A DNA stretch of 64,000 nt from Lacticaseibacillus pantheris DSM 15945 = JCM 12539 = NBRC 106106 (GTDB lineage: Bacteria; Bacillota; Bacilli; Lactobacillales; Lactobacillaceae), in assembly GCF_001311175.1 (NCBI RefSeq), contig NZ_BBAI01000001.1, forward strand, positions 1 to 64,000. Direction: 5' to 3'. The notes beneath the pieces are model-generated. The model searched no databases. It was given only the letters and a program-made list of their open reading frames with translations, and was not told the origin of the DNA. A program made the translations under genes and the position numbers. Shown here in pieces: positions 55,328 to 64,000 of the stretch (its first letter is position 1; every line of letters starts with the position of its first letter).

Positions 55328-56245
55328 CTAATCGCTTAACTTAATCGCCTGAACAAACCACTCGCGAAAGCCGTCCACGTCCACATCAACCGCAACGTGC
55401 GCGTTAGCCGGCCGGTGCAGGTAATCCTGCAGGTCGATTAGCGACGCACCCGCGGTTAACTCACTGGCCGTATCAATGGCAACGTGCGTGTACTCCTCTG
55501 TGAACAAATCGGGCACCAACAGCATCCCCACCGCCAGCGGATCGTAAATCTGCAGGCCCGTTTCAAAGCTACCGCTCCGGAACGCACGGAACAGGTGGTA
55601 GAACATGTCGCCCACTGGGCCCAAATCGCGAATCCGTTCCGACATCTCGGGCATGATGGTGGCGGCATTCCCCACGTCTAGTGGCGCGACGTGTAGCTCC
55701 ACGCCACTTTTGAACACCATACTGGCGGCTTCGGGATCCACGGCAAAGTTGAATTCGGACAGCACGCCAATGTTCCCCCGACCCAAGCTACCGCCCATAA
55801 TCATGATGCGGTCAATCCGTTCCTTATCCTCGGGGTGCTGCTGCAGAAGCACAGCCACGTCGGTCAGTGGACCAATGGCAATAATGGTGACGGGCTCAGC
55901 GCTAGCCTTTATTTCGGCGTGCATGGCTTCAACCCCTGTCGTTGTGGTATCAGCCTGCACAGTGGGCGCCGGAAAATCAAAGCCGTCCATACCGCTTTCA
56001 CCATGAATATCCGCCGCGTTAATTAACGGGCGCAACAATGGCGTGGCGCTACCGGGCACCACGCGCACGTGACTTTGCCCCAGAAAGGTCAACAATTTCC
56101 GGACGTTATTTGTGGCGAGGTGCACGTCGACGTTGCCACTCAACGGCACAATCAAGCGTACATCCAACGTTGGGTCGGCCAGAGCGATGGCGATGGCCAC
56201 CGCATCATCAATGCCGGGGTCCGTGCTAAATATTACTGGTGTCAT
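55328..56245 (-). CDS. Nucleoside hydrolase (RihC/RihB-like)
   Basis: About 305 aa. Inosine/uridine-preferring nucleoside hydrolase fold: N-terminal calcium-binding motif FSTDPGIDDAVAIAIALADP, central IIAIGPLTDVAVLLQQHPE, and catalytic-site EFNFAVDPEAASMVF. Hydrolyses ribonucleosides to base and ribose for salvage. The start is ATG 56245 (MTPVIF), with CGGAGG 8 bases upstream; an ATG two codons earlier is too close to the ribosome binding site. Intact, monocistronic. Confidence 0.92.
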   Translation of the reverse strand: MTPVIFSTDPGIDDAVAIAIALADPTLDVRLIVPLSGNVDVHLATNNVRKLLTFLGQSHVRVVPGSATPLLRPLINAADIHGESGMDGFDFPAPTVQADTTTTGVEAMHAEIKASAEPVTIIAIGPLTDVAVLLQQHPEDKERIDRIMIMGGSLGRGNIGVLSEFNFAVDPEAASMVFKSGVELHVAPLDVGNAATIMPEMSERIRDLGPVGDMFYHLFRAFRSGSFETGLQIYDPLAVGMLLVPDLFTEEYTHVAIDTASELTAGASLIDLQDYLHRPANAHVAVDVDVDGFREWFVQAIKLSD

Positions 56246-56369
56246 GTACATTCCTCCGTGTGTTTAATGCATACCGCTACTTTAGCACACTACCGCCTAG
56301 CTACCATGCGCGAACTTCCGGGTATTCAAAAACCGTCTTCCTCACGGCAGACGGTCAGTGAACTAGGTT

Positions 56370-56598
56370 TTAGCCGCCACCCAGCAAAAAAATCAAGGAC
56401 GTTCATGCCGGCTGCGCTCTGTGCCTGGTAAAGTTCGGTGTACCCGCACTGGTTGCAGGAAATCGTCGTGAACTTCTTGTTCTGGACGTCGAACAATTTA
56501 GCAAAGTTGCCTCCGGTTGCTTGGAACTGCCCGCTATTGTAGCTTTGGTTACCACACTTAGGACAGACATACTGGCGTGCTTGCACTTGGTTTGCCAT
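56370..56598 (-). CDS. Zn-ribbon protein
   Basis: About 75 aa with two CxxC pairs, YVCPKCGNQSY and ISCNQCGYTELYQ, spaced for a zinc ribbon, as in small predicted nucleic-acid-binding proteins of Firmicutes (I recall these as zinc_ribbon_13/DUF2082). The raw frame runs past a natural end because of an A/T run of 7 at 56386-56392; with six bases it ends ...MNVLDFLLGGG at a TAA at 56370. The ATG at 56598 follows GGAGTGGTCCTG. Function unknown. Confidence 0.78.
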
Positions 56599-56682
56599 CA
56601 GGACCACTCCATTCTGATTGTTATGGTCTAATTATAACAGCTAGATTGAGCTCGCCCCACCGTTAAGTGGGCTAACGATGAA

Positions 56683-57669
56683 CTAATACTGGTCACCATT
56701 AAAGATGGAGTTTTTGACAATCACGTAGTCAACCGTCCGCAGACCCATCAGGTTGCGCCCACCCGCGTAGGAGACGGCCGACTGCAGGTCCTCCTGCATC
56801 TCCACCAGTGTATTGGCAATCGGCCCCTTCGCCGGGATCAGCATCTTCTTCCCCTCAACGTTGTGGTGGCTGCCCTTTTGGTACGTGGACGCGGAGCCGT
56901 AATACTCCTTAAATTCCTGCCCGTCCCGCGTCACTTGTTGGCCCGGCGTCTCGTCATGCCCGGCAAAGAGGGAGCCAATCATGCACATCGTCGCGCCAAA
57001 GCGAATCGACTTGGCGATGTCCCCATGCGTACGGATACCACCGTCCGCAATCACCGGCTTGCTAGCGGCCTTGGCGCACCACCGCAGGGCCGCGAGTTGC
57101 CAGCCCCCGGTCCCAAAACCAGTCTTGATCTTCGTGATGCACACCTTACCGGGACCAATACCCACTTTGGTGGCGTCCGCCCCCGCGTTTTCCAGGTCGC
57201 GGACGGCTTGTGGCGTACCCACATTACCCGCAATCACGAAACTATCCGGTAGTTTATCCTTAATGTGCCCAATCATATCCATAACTACTTGAGCGTGCCC
57301 GTGCGCAATGTCGATGGTAATATACTCCGGCACCGCGTTGGCCGCCGCCAGTTCGTCAATGAAGTCAAACTCGGAGTGCTTCACACCGACCGAAATGGAG
57401 GCGTACAAACCGTCATCGTGCATCTGTTGGACAAAGTCGCGGCGGGACTCCGGATTAAACCGGTGCATGATGTAAAAATAGCCGTTGGCCGCCAACCACT
57501 TGGCCAGCGATTCATCAATAATGGTCTCCATGTTGGCTGGCACCACCGGTATTTTAAACTTACGGGGGCCGAACTGAACGGAGGTGTCAATCTCCTTGCG
57601 GCTAGTGACCACACACTTGTTGGGGATCAGCTGAATATCTTCATAATCAAATACGTCGGTTGGCTGCAT
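56683..57669 (-). CDS. guaC: GMP reductase
   Basis: 328 aa, intact. NADPH-dependent deamination of GMP to IMP. It starts [20 protein letters not shown] at 57669, with TGGAGGTAACGATA upstream. The catalytic cysteine lies in [20 protein letters not shown]; the nucleotide phosphate site includes [20 protein letters not shown]. GuaC is told from GuaB by the missing CBS domains and the short length. An upstream ACACGAACATT near 57689 resembles a PurR box, which would fit a purine salvage role with the hydrolase next door. Confidence 0.93.
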   Translation of the reverse strand: MQPTDVFDYEDIQLIPNKCVVTSRKEIDTSVQFGPRKFKIPVVPANMETIIDESLAKWLAANGYFYIMHRFNPESRRDFVQQMHDDGLYASISVGVKHSEFDFIDELAAANAVPEYITIDIAHGHAQVVMDMIGHIKDKLPDSFVIAGNVGTPQAVRDLENAGADATKVGIGPGKVCITKIKTGFGTGGWQLAALRWCAKAASKPVIADGGIRTHGDIAKSIRFGATMCMIGSLFAGHDETPGQQVTRDGQEFKEYYGSASTYQKGSHHNVEGKKMLIPAKGPIANTLVEMQEDLQSAVSYAGGRNLMGLRTVDYVIVKNSIFNGDQY

Positions 57670-57682
57670 TATCGTTACCTCC

Positions 57683-57929
57683 ATAAACACGAACATTATC
57701 CGTGAATGATTTCTTTATCATTCACACCAAGAGTACAATATAGGCTATTTATACGGTTAAGTCAACCAATTATCACGCTATTCGTTAACATTACGGACAT
57801 ACGTATAAATATTGTTCGACTTAGCGATGGTTATTAGGGTAAACATTAGTTAAGTTACACACATACACGCCACAACTCTAGCAATGTAGTGCTACAATGG
57901 CCGTATTAATTACGTCAGGAGTGGTCAGT
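57683..57929. other. Divergent intergenic region, guaC / PTPS-related gene
   Basis: About 245 bases, A/T rich, with no ORF. It contains an inverted repeat GAATGAT...ATCATTC (57705-57727) and PurBox-like cores near 57689 and 57818. Probably holds both promoters. Confidence 0.4.
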
Positions 57930-59697
57930 ATGCGTCAATTAAACATATGGTTACGGTCGCGTTGGGCGCCCGTCGCCGGAATTGCCATCATGAGCTTCAT
58001 CATGATTGTGCCGCAACTGCTGACCGGTAGCGTCATCGTTGGCAGCGACGGTATTTTTCACTTTAACCGCATTTACGACACGGCCAAGCAGATTAGTACG
58101 GGTTACTGGAGTTACTGGCAAACCAACTTTGGCTTCCAGCAAAGCGGTCGCGTCGTTAACGCAGTCTACGGCCCGTACTCTGCATATTTAATGGGTGCAC
58201 TACTCGTAGTATTTCGTAGCTGGTACCACTTCCAGCTTTTTACCACCTTTGCGGTTTACTTAATTGGTGGTTATGGCATGTACCGTCTGGCACGGAGCGC
58301 GGGTGCCCGCATGTGGCCGGCATTTGCTACCGCCATTATTTTTATGAATATTGGCTGGTTACCGCGGTGGGGACTCAACCAGAATATGACCGCGCTGGGT
58401 GCAGCCCTCCTGCCTTACGCCCTCGCGTGTGGCGTGCACATGGTGCGCCACCGAGAGCAGCCGGTGCAACCCGTCCGTCTAGCGCTCATTATGTCCATTC
58501 TGATTGAAACGCACGTTCTCAGCACCATCTTTGCCGTACTCGCGCTAATTCCCTTCTGGATAGTGGCGTGGGTGCGCGCTAACCACCGGCTACGCATGGT
58601 GGGTAGAACCGCCGCCGCGGTGGGCATCACCCTGGTGCTCACCGCCAACGTCTGGGGCGCAATGCTGCTGATGTTTAGCACCAATCGGATCGCCTACCCC
58701 GCCGCCTTTAGCCTCGCGCAAAACGTGCTCCAAATCGGCGTCGGCCGGGGTAGCCGCAATGAACTCGCCCTCTTTCCGCTCGCCATCATCGCCGGCCAGG
58801 TAGTGTTGCTATTGCTACAAAGGCGCCGCACGTCCCGCCTCAATTGGTGCGTTACCGCCATGGGGGTGGCCATCCTGCTCGCGGCCTCGCGCGTGATGCC
58901 GTGGGCCCTAATTGGCCGGCTGGTACCAAAGATGTCCCAGATGCTGCAGTTCCCGGTGCGGATGAGCACCATGCGTTTCCACTCATTTTATGCGGTTTAG
59001 CGCTGAGTCTGAGTAACATGGAGTGGTCGCGGGTATCCGTACGGCGCGTAACGTCAACCCTGGTGGTACTAGCAGCCTTGGGGGTAGCGGTACCGAACGT
59101 AGCGCGGATGACCATCCGCAGTGTTGACGTACAGCGTAGCCACGTCCTGCGCAGCTTTGGGGCGATGCTACTCCTGAACAGCACACCCAGGGAACTCCGG
59201 GCCACCCTGCACAGCAAGCACCGGGTGCCATTTTAGCGACTGCTGAGAAACACAGTAGCGATTACCTACCCGTGAACGGCCACCAAGGGACGGGCGACCT
59301 GAGTCCCGGCTCCATCTATAAACGCGAAATTCTGTTTTATCACCCATACTTCACTTACACGGCCCTGCCTGGAGGCCGCTTGCAGATTAGTTGGCACGAA
59401 ACTACGGCAGGTTGGCAATCCGTACCGGTCGTGACGTACCACCAGAGCCAGGTGACGGTTAACGGCCACCGACTGATGCAAGAGGAATATTATCGGTCCC
59501 GCATCAACGCACCCATCGTGCAATCACGGCGGGGCAAAAACACCATGATCGTCCAGTTCCGGGCGGCTTGGTGGGCGGAACTGTTGCTGTGGGTAGCGCC
59601 GCTCGGCTGGCTGGCGCTGGGTGCATGGTGCGGTTGGCGGCGATTACGCAGGCGGCAAAGCGGGGTGAACGCCAAAGTGCAGGCAGATGATATTTAA
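57930..59697 (+). CDS. Polytopic membrane protein, PTPS-related domain (GT-C-like)
   Basis: About 590 aa with at least ten hydrophobic segments. The start of the mature fold, LLTGSVIVGSDGIFHFNRIY and YWQTNFGFQQSGRVVNAVYG, resembles the 6-pyruvoyl-tetrahydropterin synthase-related membrane family, distant kin of GT-C glycosyltransferases and YfhO. The ATG at 57930 (MRQLNIWLRSRWAPVAG) has AGGAG 8 bases upstream. The frame breaks near 58980 and near 59230. The C-terminal part has a soluble beta domain (LPGGRLQISWHETTAGWQSV) and a final membrane helix with a basic tail. Possible role in cell-envelope glycan assembly; not demonstrable here. Confidence 0.7.
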
Positions 59698-59701
59698 TTT
59701 A

Positions 59702-59731
59702 TTGAGTCGGCCCCCTTCAACCAGGTATACT
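59702..59731 (+). promoter_or_regulatory. Promoter of the HTH antitoxin-like gene
   Basis: TTGAGT, 18 bases, TATACT: a good vegetative promoter starting five bases after the preceding stop codon. Confidence 0.55.
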
Positions 59732-59784
59732 GCCGAATAAATTTTCATAGATGGTGAAATTTAATTAAAGTAGCGTTATCATGC

Positions 59785-60156
59785 ATGGGCGGTCCATGGT
59801 TCGTGGATACCACGCTAGTTGAGACTACTAAGAGAAGGCGAGGACTAATCACGCCAAGTAAATCAACGTTATGGCAAAGCATCGTTTCACTAGAGAAATT
59901 TGCGAACGGCGATGCCAGCGAGGTCATAATTAAACGTGTTAAGTTATCCAGTCCCCCGATGTACGGTTCCGAGGATGTGAAAAGTATTCGGCGCAAAGTT
60001 GGTACAACTCAACGTGTCCTGGCCAGAGTTCTGGCAGTATCGCCACGCACCGTTGAATCGTGGGAAGCGGGCCGATCAACCCCAAATGGTAGTTCACGTA
60101 GATTATTAGAGCTACTAGATAGGGACCCCAAAATAATCAATAAACTGCTGGCATAG
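59785..60156 (+). CDS. HTH antitoxin-like regulator (HigA/NadS type), orphan
   Basis: 123 aa as drawn. The conserved part begins STLWQSIVSLEKFANGDAS and contains an XRE-type helix-turn-helix IRRKVGTTQRVLARVLAVSP then RTVESWEAGRSTPNGSSRRL, closely following the antitoxin/regulator of HigBA- or RelE-type modules. No toxin gene of the usual size lies upstream or downstream, so it is an orphan in this window. The ATG at 59785 has no clear ribosome binding site, so the true N-terminus may be shorter. Structured repeat R1 copy D follows about 190 bp on. Confidence 0.7.
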   Translation: MGGPWFVDTTLVETTKRRRGLITPSKSTLWQSIVSLEKFANGDASEVIIKRVKLSSPPMYGSEDVKSIRRKVGTTQRVLARVLAVSPRTVESWEAGRSTPNGSSRRLLELLDRDPKIINKLLA

Positions 60157-60344
60157 TTCGTGCATAAAAATAGTGCTGATATTGACCGAAGTAGTCCAGA
60201 AATAACCTCAATGGCTGTGAAACTTATTAGACAGGCGCGCTGTCTCCCCGGCAGCGGTTTCCAGTGCGACTTAATGCATGCGCTCGTGATCCACGTTACC
60301 AAAATTGTTGTCAACGCTTATGGAAGGGGACGTCAAAAGCTGTG
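60157..60344. other. Non-coding stretch before repeat copy D
   Basis: About 190 bases with no supported ORF, no obvious terminator for the preceding gene, and no recognisable RNA. Confidence 0.4.
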
Positions 60345-60690
60345 ATTACTACAGTAACGGCAGGCCCGGTGAGCGGAGGCGTGTGGGGTCGGAGTGGTAA
60401 CCATTGCCAGGGGGCACCGCCGTAGGTTTACTTCCAGTTGGTGCTTTAGCACCTACTGGGAGTTAATTCGCAGGACTGGCGCAGCCAGCCCAAGGGCGGA
60501 GCGACGTACGGCGCGACGAATTCTGAGACTGACCGGCGGGCTTCCGGGCAGGCTCAGAATCGCGGCGGAAACACGCCTGCACTTGGCGGGTTGTAGCCTT
60601 CGCCCTAGCAGTGGTTACCGCGGAGTACCCCACGTAAATCGCAGCTCACCGGGCCGACCTACGCTGCCGTCAGCCGCATTGGGACGGCCT
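60345..60690 (+). repeat. Structured repeat R1, copy D
   Basis: Most diverged complete copy. The closing stem is GGCCCGGTGAGC... on the left and GCTCACCGGGCC on the right; the middle hairpin is CCAGTTGGTGC-TTTA-GCACCTACTGG; TGGC/GCCA; the long helix is ATTCTGAG/CTCAGAAT enclosing CTGACCGG/CCGGGCAG; then CGCC-TGCACTT-GGCG. It lacks the 5' promoter-like segment of B and C and shares the GCACCGCCGTAGG insertion region with copy A. The 117-codon frame at 60394 covers it but has no ribosome binding site. Confidence 0.82.
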
Positions 60691-60850
60691 GCCCCGCTCT
60701 CCAAAATTCACCCTAGACACCGCCAATCACGCATGATAAGCTATTAGCGTGGTGCCAAACCATGGGTGGGATAGCAACGATCGGCGCGCAAGCGTTCAGA
60801 AGGTCTGCGCCCCCACCGTTACATATTCGGTATTCTCAGCGAATGCCACC

Positions 60851-60972
60851 TGACGGGGTCGTAACCCCGCACACATATATGGGGCGTGACTACGGTCTCG
60901 TCTTTTTTTTGTACCAGGCGGGGTAGAGCCATCCCCCGCACGAACTACCCTAGAGACAAGGAAGCCGACAGT
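60851..60972 (+). promoter_or_regulatory. Possible corA leader with alternative hairpins
   Basis: GGGGT-CGTA-ACCCC (60855-60868) and ACCCC (60864-60868) with GGGG (60881-60884) are mutually exclusive stems. They are followed by TCTCGTC and eight T at 60903-60910, 60 bases before the corA start. This could be an attenuator or read-through control; no known Mg2+ riboswitch consensus is visible. Confidence 0.3.
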
Positions 60973-61877
60973 ATGATTAAACAAACCACGTTCTGCCACG
61001 GTCAAAACGAGTGGATTCACGTGACCGATGCCAACAAAGACGAACTGGACCGCCTGCGCGCAGACTACGCGCTCGACGACGAGATGTTGGGCTACGCTTT
61101 GGACCGCCATGAGCGTGCCCACGTGGAGTACGACGCCGTCAGCAATACCTTCCTGCTGGTCTACAACGTTCCCGACCAGCACGAAGTTCACGGCCACTTT
61201 GCCGCCGTGCCGCTCACCTTCATCATTCGCGGTGAACGCATCTTCACCATTGGTGGGGCCAAGGCTGACTACGTGTGCGACCTGCTCGCCGCCCAGCTTG
61301 AAGCCGACGACGATATCTCGGCGTTCCAATTCCTCTTTGAGGGCCTCTTCATCCTCACCGAATCGTTCTTTCCGCTCATCGAGAAGGTGGACGAAAAACG
61401 CCAGGACGTCGCCGACCGCCTGCGCCGCAAAGCCACCAAGGCCAATCTACTAGTGCTATCAGACCTCGAAACCGGCCTGGTTTACCTAGTCACGGCTGCG
61501 AAGCAAAACGCGATGGTACTGGAACAGTTTAAGCTCCAACCACTATTCCGCGGACTCAACGCAAAGGAGCGGGAGCGGCTGAATGACGTCATTATTGAAG
61601 CCCAGCAGTTTAGCGAGATGACCCAAACCACTTCGCAAATCATGGACCAACTGAACAGCACGTACACCAACGTGTTGAACAACGAACTGAACGACACCAT
61701 GAAGTTAATGACGGTTTGGTCACTACTACTCACCGTACCCACCATCGTCACCGGCTTTTACGGTATGAACGTTGACCTGCCCTTTGCCAAAACAACGGCG
61801 CGTGGGTAATCACCATGATCATTACCATCCTCCTCAGCGTCGTGATGGCCGTAGTACTATACCGCCGGATTAAATAG
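60973..61877 (+). CDS. corA: CorA family magnesium transporter
   Basis: About 301 aa. Large soluble N-terminal domain, long stalk helix, two C-terminal membrane helices with the selectivity motif YGMNVDLPFAKNN between them, and a basic end LYRRIK. It starts MIKQTTFCHGQNEWIHV, with AAGGA upstream. The raw frame ends at 61809 because one A is missing in AAAACAAC near 61790; adding it restores the second membrane helix (WVITMIITILLSVVMAVVLY) and the stop at 61875-61877. Mg2+/Co2+ channel of the cell membrane. Confidence 0.9.
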
Positions 61878-61901
61878 ATTGATTGCAAAGGAAGTGTCGC
61901 C

Positions 61902-62658
61902 ATGCACCCCACATCACTGCCACTGCTGCACTTCGACGCCAACCCCGACGCCGTAATTAACCCCTTCCGTGACGAGGGTTACCAGTTTCCGCAGCGGATG
62001 TTGTTCGCCTTTATCTCGGCCGCCAACATCCTTAAATTCGTGGAGCAGTACCCCCACACCATCGTCGGTACCTTTGAGACGGTCTCCAACGAGTTTCACG
62101 TGTACCAGCTCGACGTCGATGGGCACCAGGTCGGACTGTGCCGGGCTCCGCTGGGCGCATCGGCCGCCACCCAACTCCTCGAGTTTCTGATTGCCTATGG
62201 TGCCCAGCGCATCGTGACGGTCGGCTCTTGCGGTGTACTCACGGACGCTCCCGAAAACCAGTTTATGGTTGTCACCGCGGCTTTGCGTGACGAGGTACGT
62301 CGTTCCACTACCTGCCACCCGCGCCCAGCATCACGCTCGACGCCGATGTTGCCAGCCACATCCAAGCCGTACTCACGCAACACGCAGTCCCGGTGCACGC
62401 CGTCCAAACGTGGACGACCGACGCCTTTTTTTTCGGGAAACGCGGGGCAAAGTCGCCGCGCACCGCGCTGCTGGTTACACCGTTGTCGAAATGGAGTGTG
62501 CGGCCCTCGCAGCCTGCGCACGTTTCCGCGGGGCGCAGTTCGGCCAGATATTGTTCACGGGCGACTCGCTCGCCGCGATGGACGAGTATGTTGCCCGCGA
62601 CTTTGGTAAGGCTTCCCACCTGCAGGCACTCACCCTGGGGTGTTGGTGCCTGATGTAG
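61902..62658 (+). CDS. Nucleoside phosphorylase (uridine phosphorylase-like)
   Basis: About 252 aa. Phosphorylase family elements are PLGASAATQLLEFLIAYGAQ, the central IVTVGSCGVL, the substrate site VVEMECAALAACARFRGAQF and ILFTGDSLA. It cleaves a nucleoside with phosphate. GGAAGTGTCGCC precedes the ATG at 61902. The frame breaks near 62297 (missing G in GAGGT) and at a T run of 8 at 62427-62434; corrected it reads TTDAFFRETRGKVAAHRAAG. It starts 25 bp after corA and may be co-transcribed. Element H2 copy b follows. Confidence 0.83.
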
Positions 62659-62664
62659 CAAAAA

Positions 62665-62870
62665 GAGAGTGGCCCACAATGCGGTTAGCTCCCGAGCAAT
62701 AGCGTAATAATGCCGATATTCCTCAGTTCGGGAATATCGGCATTATTACGTTAGGCACAGGGAACTGCATTGTGGGTCACGTTTGTAGGCCGGCTGCTCA
62801 CCATAACTCCGCTCGGTCACAAGCCGCCCAGCGTCGATGTGTGTCTTTTTTTCCGAAGCCGCTACTTATA
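62665..62870. repeat. Hairpin element H2, copy b
   Basis: Outer arms GTGGCCCACAATGCGGT and ACTGCATTGTGGGTCAC, loop segments GCTCCCGAGCA and GGCACAGGGAA, and a 20-bp inner hairpin CGTAATAATGCCGATATTCC / GGAATATCGGCATTATTACG. A tail with GTAGGCCGGCTGCTCACCAT and GCGTCGATGTG matches copy a. Lies between the convergent nucleoside phosphorylase and purA genes. Confidence 0.8.
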
Positions 62871-62902
62871 ATCGGGCCTCTTTTGTGTGCACATTACATT
62901 AT

Positions 62903-64000
62903 CTAGTCCGTCGCCCAAACGTTATCCAGAACCACCGTCTGGTTACGCTCTGGGCCCACACCGAACGTTAACAGGTTAACCCCGACGAGTTCCTGAATCC
63001 GTTCCACGTAGCGACGTGGTGCAGCGGGCAAGTCCTCTAGGCTCCGGGCACCACTGATGTCGTCAGTCCAGCCGTCCAGTTCTTCGTAAACTGGCTGGCA
63101 TTCACCCAGCTCCTTGAGCGTCGCGGGCATCCGCGTAATCCGGGTACCGTCCGCCTTCTCGTATGCCACACAGATTTTTACTTTGTCGAGACCCGTCAGC
63201 ACGTCCACCGAGTTCAGGCACAGGTCGGTGACCCCAGCAACACGCCGCGCGTGGTTCACCACCACAGTGTCAAACCAGCCCACGCGCCGCGGCCGTCCAG
63301 TCACCGTACCAAACTCGTGACCCGCATTGCGGATGTAGTCACCCTGCGCGTCATCCAACTGCGTCGGGAACGGACCATCACCCACGCGGGACGTGTACGC
63401 CTTCACAACACCTACCACCCGGTCAATCCGTGACGGACCCACGCCGGTCCCAGTGGAGACGCCACCAGCAGGGTTGGAGGACGTCACGTAGGGGTAAGTC
63501 CCCTGATCAACGTCCAGCATGATTCCTTGGGCACCTTCAAAGAGGACGTTACGCCCTTCATCCAGCGCGTCGTTCAGAATCACGCTGGTGTCCACGATGT
63601 AGGGAGCCAGTTGCTGCCCAAAATCGTAGTACTGGCCAAAAATATCGTCATAGTTAACGGGTTCTGCGCCATAAATCTTGGTCAGCAACTCGTTTTTTTT
63701 CGTCTACATTAATCCGCAACTTTGCGGCCAGGGTGTCCTTGTCGAGCAGGTCAGCCATCCGGATACCCACCCGCGCGGCTTTGTCCACGTAGGCCGGGCC
63801 GATTCCGCGGTTGGTCGTGCCAATCTTGGCGTCACCCTTCTTTGCTTCCTGTAACTTATCGAGCAGGATGTGGTACGGCATAATGACCTGCGCGCGGTCA
63901 CTGATGCGCAAGTTTTCGCCGGGCACGCCTTGTTCACGCAACGCGGTGAGCTCCCGCAGCAGGCTAGCCGGGTTAACCACAACCCCATTACCAATAACGG
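62903..64000 (-). CDS. purA: Adenylosuccinate synthetase, N-terminus outside window
   Basis: Only the C-terminal ~360 residues are in the window; the gene enters from the right edge reading [17 protein letters not shown]. It joins IMP and aspartate with GTP in AMP synthesis. Signature regions: [68 protein letters not shown], and [13 protein letters not shown]. The frame breaks at an A/T run of 8 at 63696-63703; with seven bases it reads [18 protein letters not shown]. As purA is normally essential, this break is almost certainly a sequence error. Element H2 copy b lies downstream. Confidence 0.95.

Noticed and set aside
60394-60747. 117-codon ORF over repeat copy D
   Set aside because: Non-coding repeat with covarying helices, no ribosome binding site, composition rich in R and P as expected from GC-rich structured DNA.

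Overview
The window looks like a chromosomal stretch from a member of the Lactobacillaceae with roughly balanced base composition. A full-length phosphoketolase suggests heterofermentative or pentose-phosphoketolase metabolism, and most proteins read like lactobacillus orthologues (NADH oxidase, maltose phosphorylase with beta-phosphoglucomutase, oleate hydratase, two YhgE/Pip proteins, D-hydroxyacid dehydrogenase). The species is not determinable from what I can see; a Levilactobacillus-like genus is only a guess.

Layout. 1-430: truncated copy of a dispersed structured repeat plus a hairpin element. 0.4-7.2 kb: small unknown gene, CvpA-like protein, membrane protein + NADH oxidase, phosphoketolase, two convergent small genes. 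7.4-13.6 kb: two tandem YhgE/Pip genes. 13.7-18.8 kb: small membrane protein, GNAT-rarA pair, purine permease, LacI regulator. 18.9-31.8 kb: a long leftward maltodextrin operon (GH13 enzyme, neopullulanase, maltose phosphorylase, beta-phosphoglucomutase, MsmK ATPase, second GH13 enzyme, MalE, MalF, MalG) with CcpA-type cre sites at 31783 and 28239. 32-34.7 kb: TetR regulator divergent from a 41-residue membrane peptide and oleate hydratase. 34.8-39.6 kb: three copies of the structured repeat around an OPA-type MFS gene and a lone tnpB. 39.6-46.4 kb: hom divergent from thrC-thrB, D-hydroxyacid dehydrogenase, ogt, ddl. 46.4-53 kb: leftward rhamnose operon (transporter, rhaB, rhaM, rhaA, rhaD) with a divergent AraC regulator. 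53-64 kb: TauE, two GNATs, nucleoside hydrolase, zinc ribbon protein, guaC, PTPS-related membrane protein, orphan HTH antitoxin, another copy of the structured repeat, corA, nucleoside phosphorylase and 3' part of purA.

The physiology is coherent. Maltodextrins enter through MalEFG-MsmK, are trimmed inside the cell and phosphorolysed, giving glucose and beta-glucose-1-phosphate. Rhamnose is isomerised, phosphorylated and cleaved. Both operons carry good cre matches.

Two things cut across the window. (1) Many conserved genes, including essential ones such as purA and ddl, carry single-base frameshifts. Most are one extra base in A/T runs of 6-8 or one missing base in short G/C runs. This looks like uncorrected sequencing error, so the 'broken' genes are annotated here as continuous CDSs. 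(2) The non-coding DNA contains families of structured repeats whose helices keep pairing while their sequences change between copies. The largest is a ~350-480 nt multi-helix element in five copies (1, 34800, 35240, 39115, 60345). I do not recognise it, and it is the best candidate here for an undescribed system. Two smaller hairpin families (two and three copies) sit at gene 3' ends and may share an internal-loop motif.
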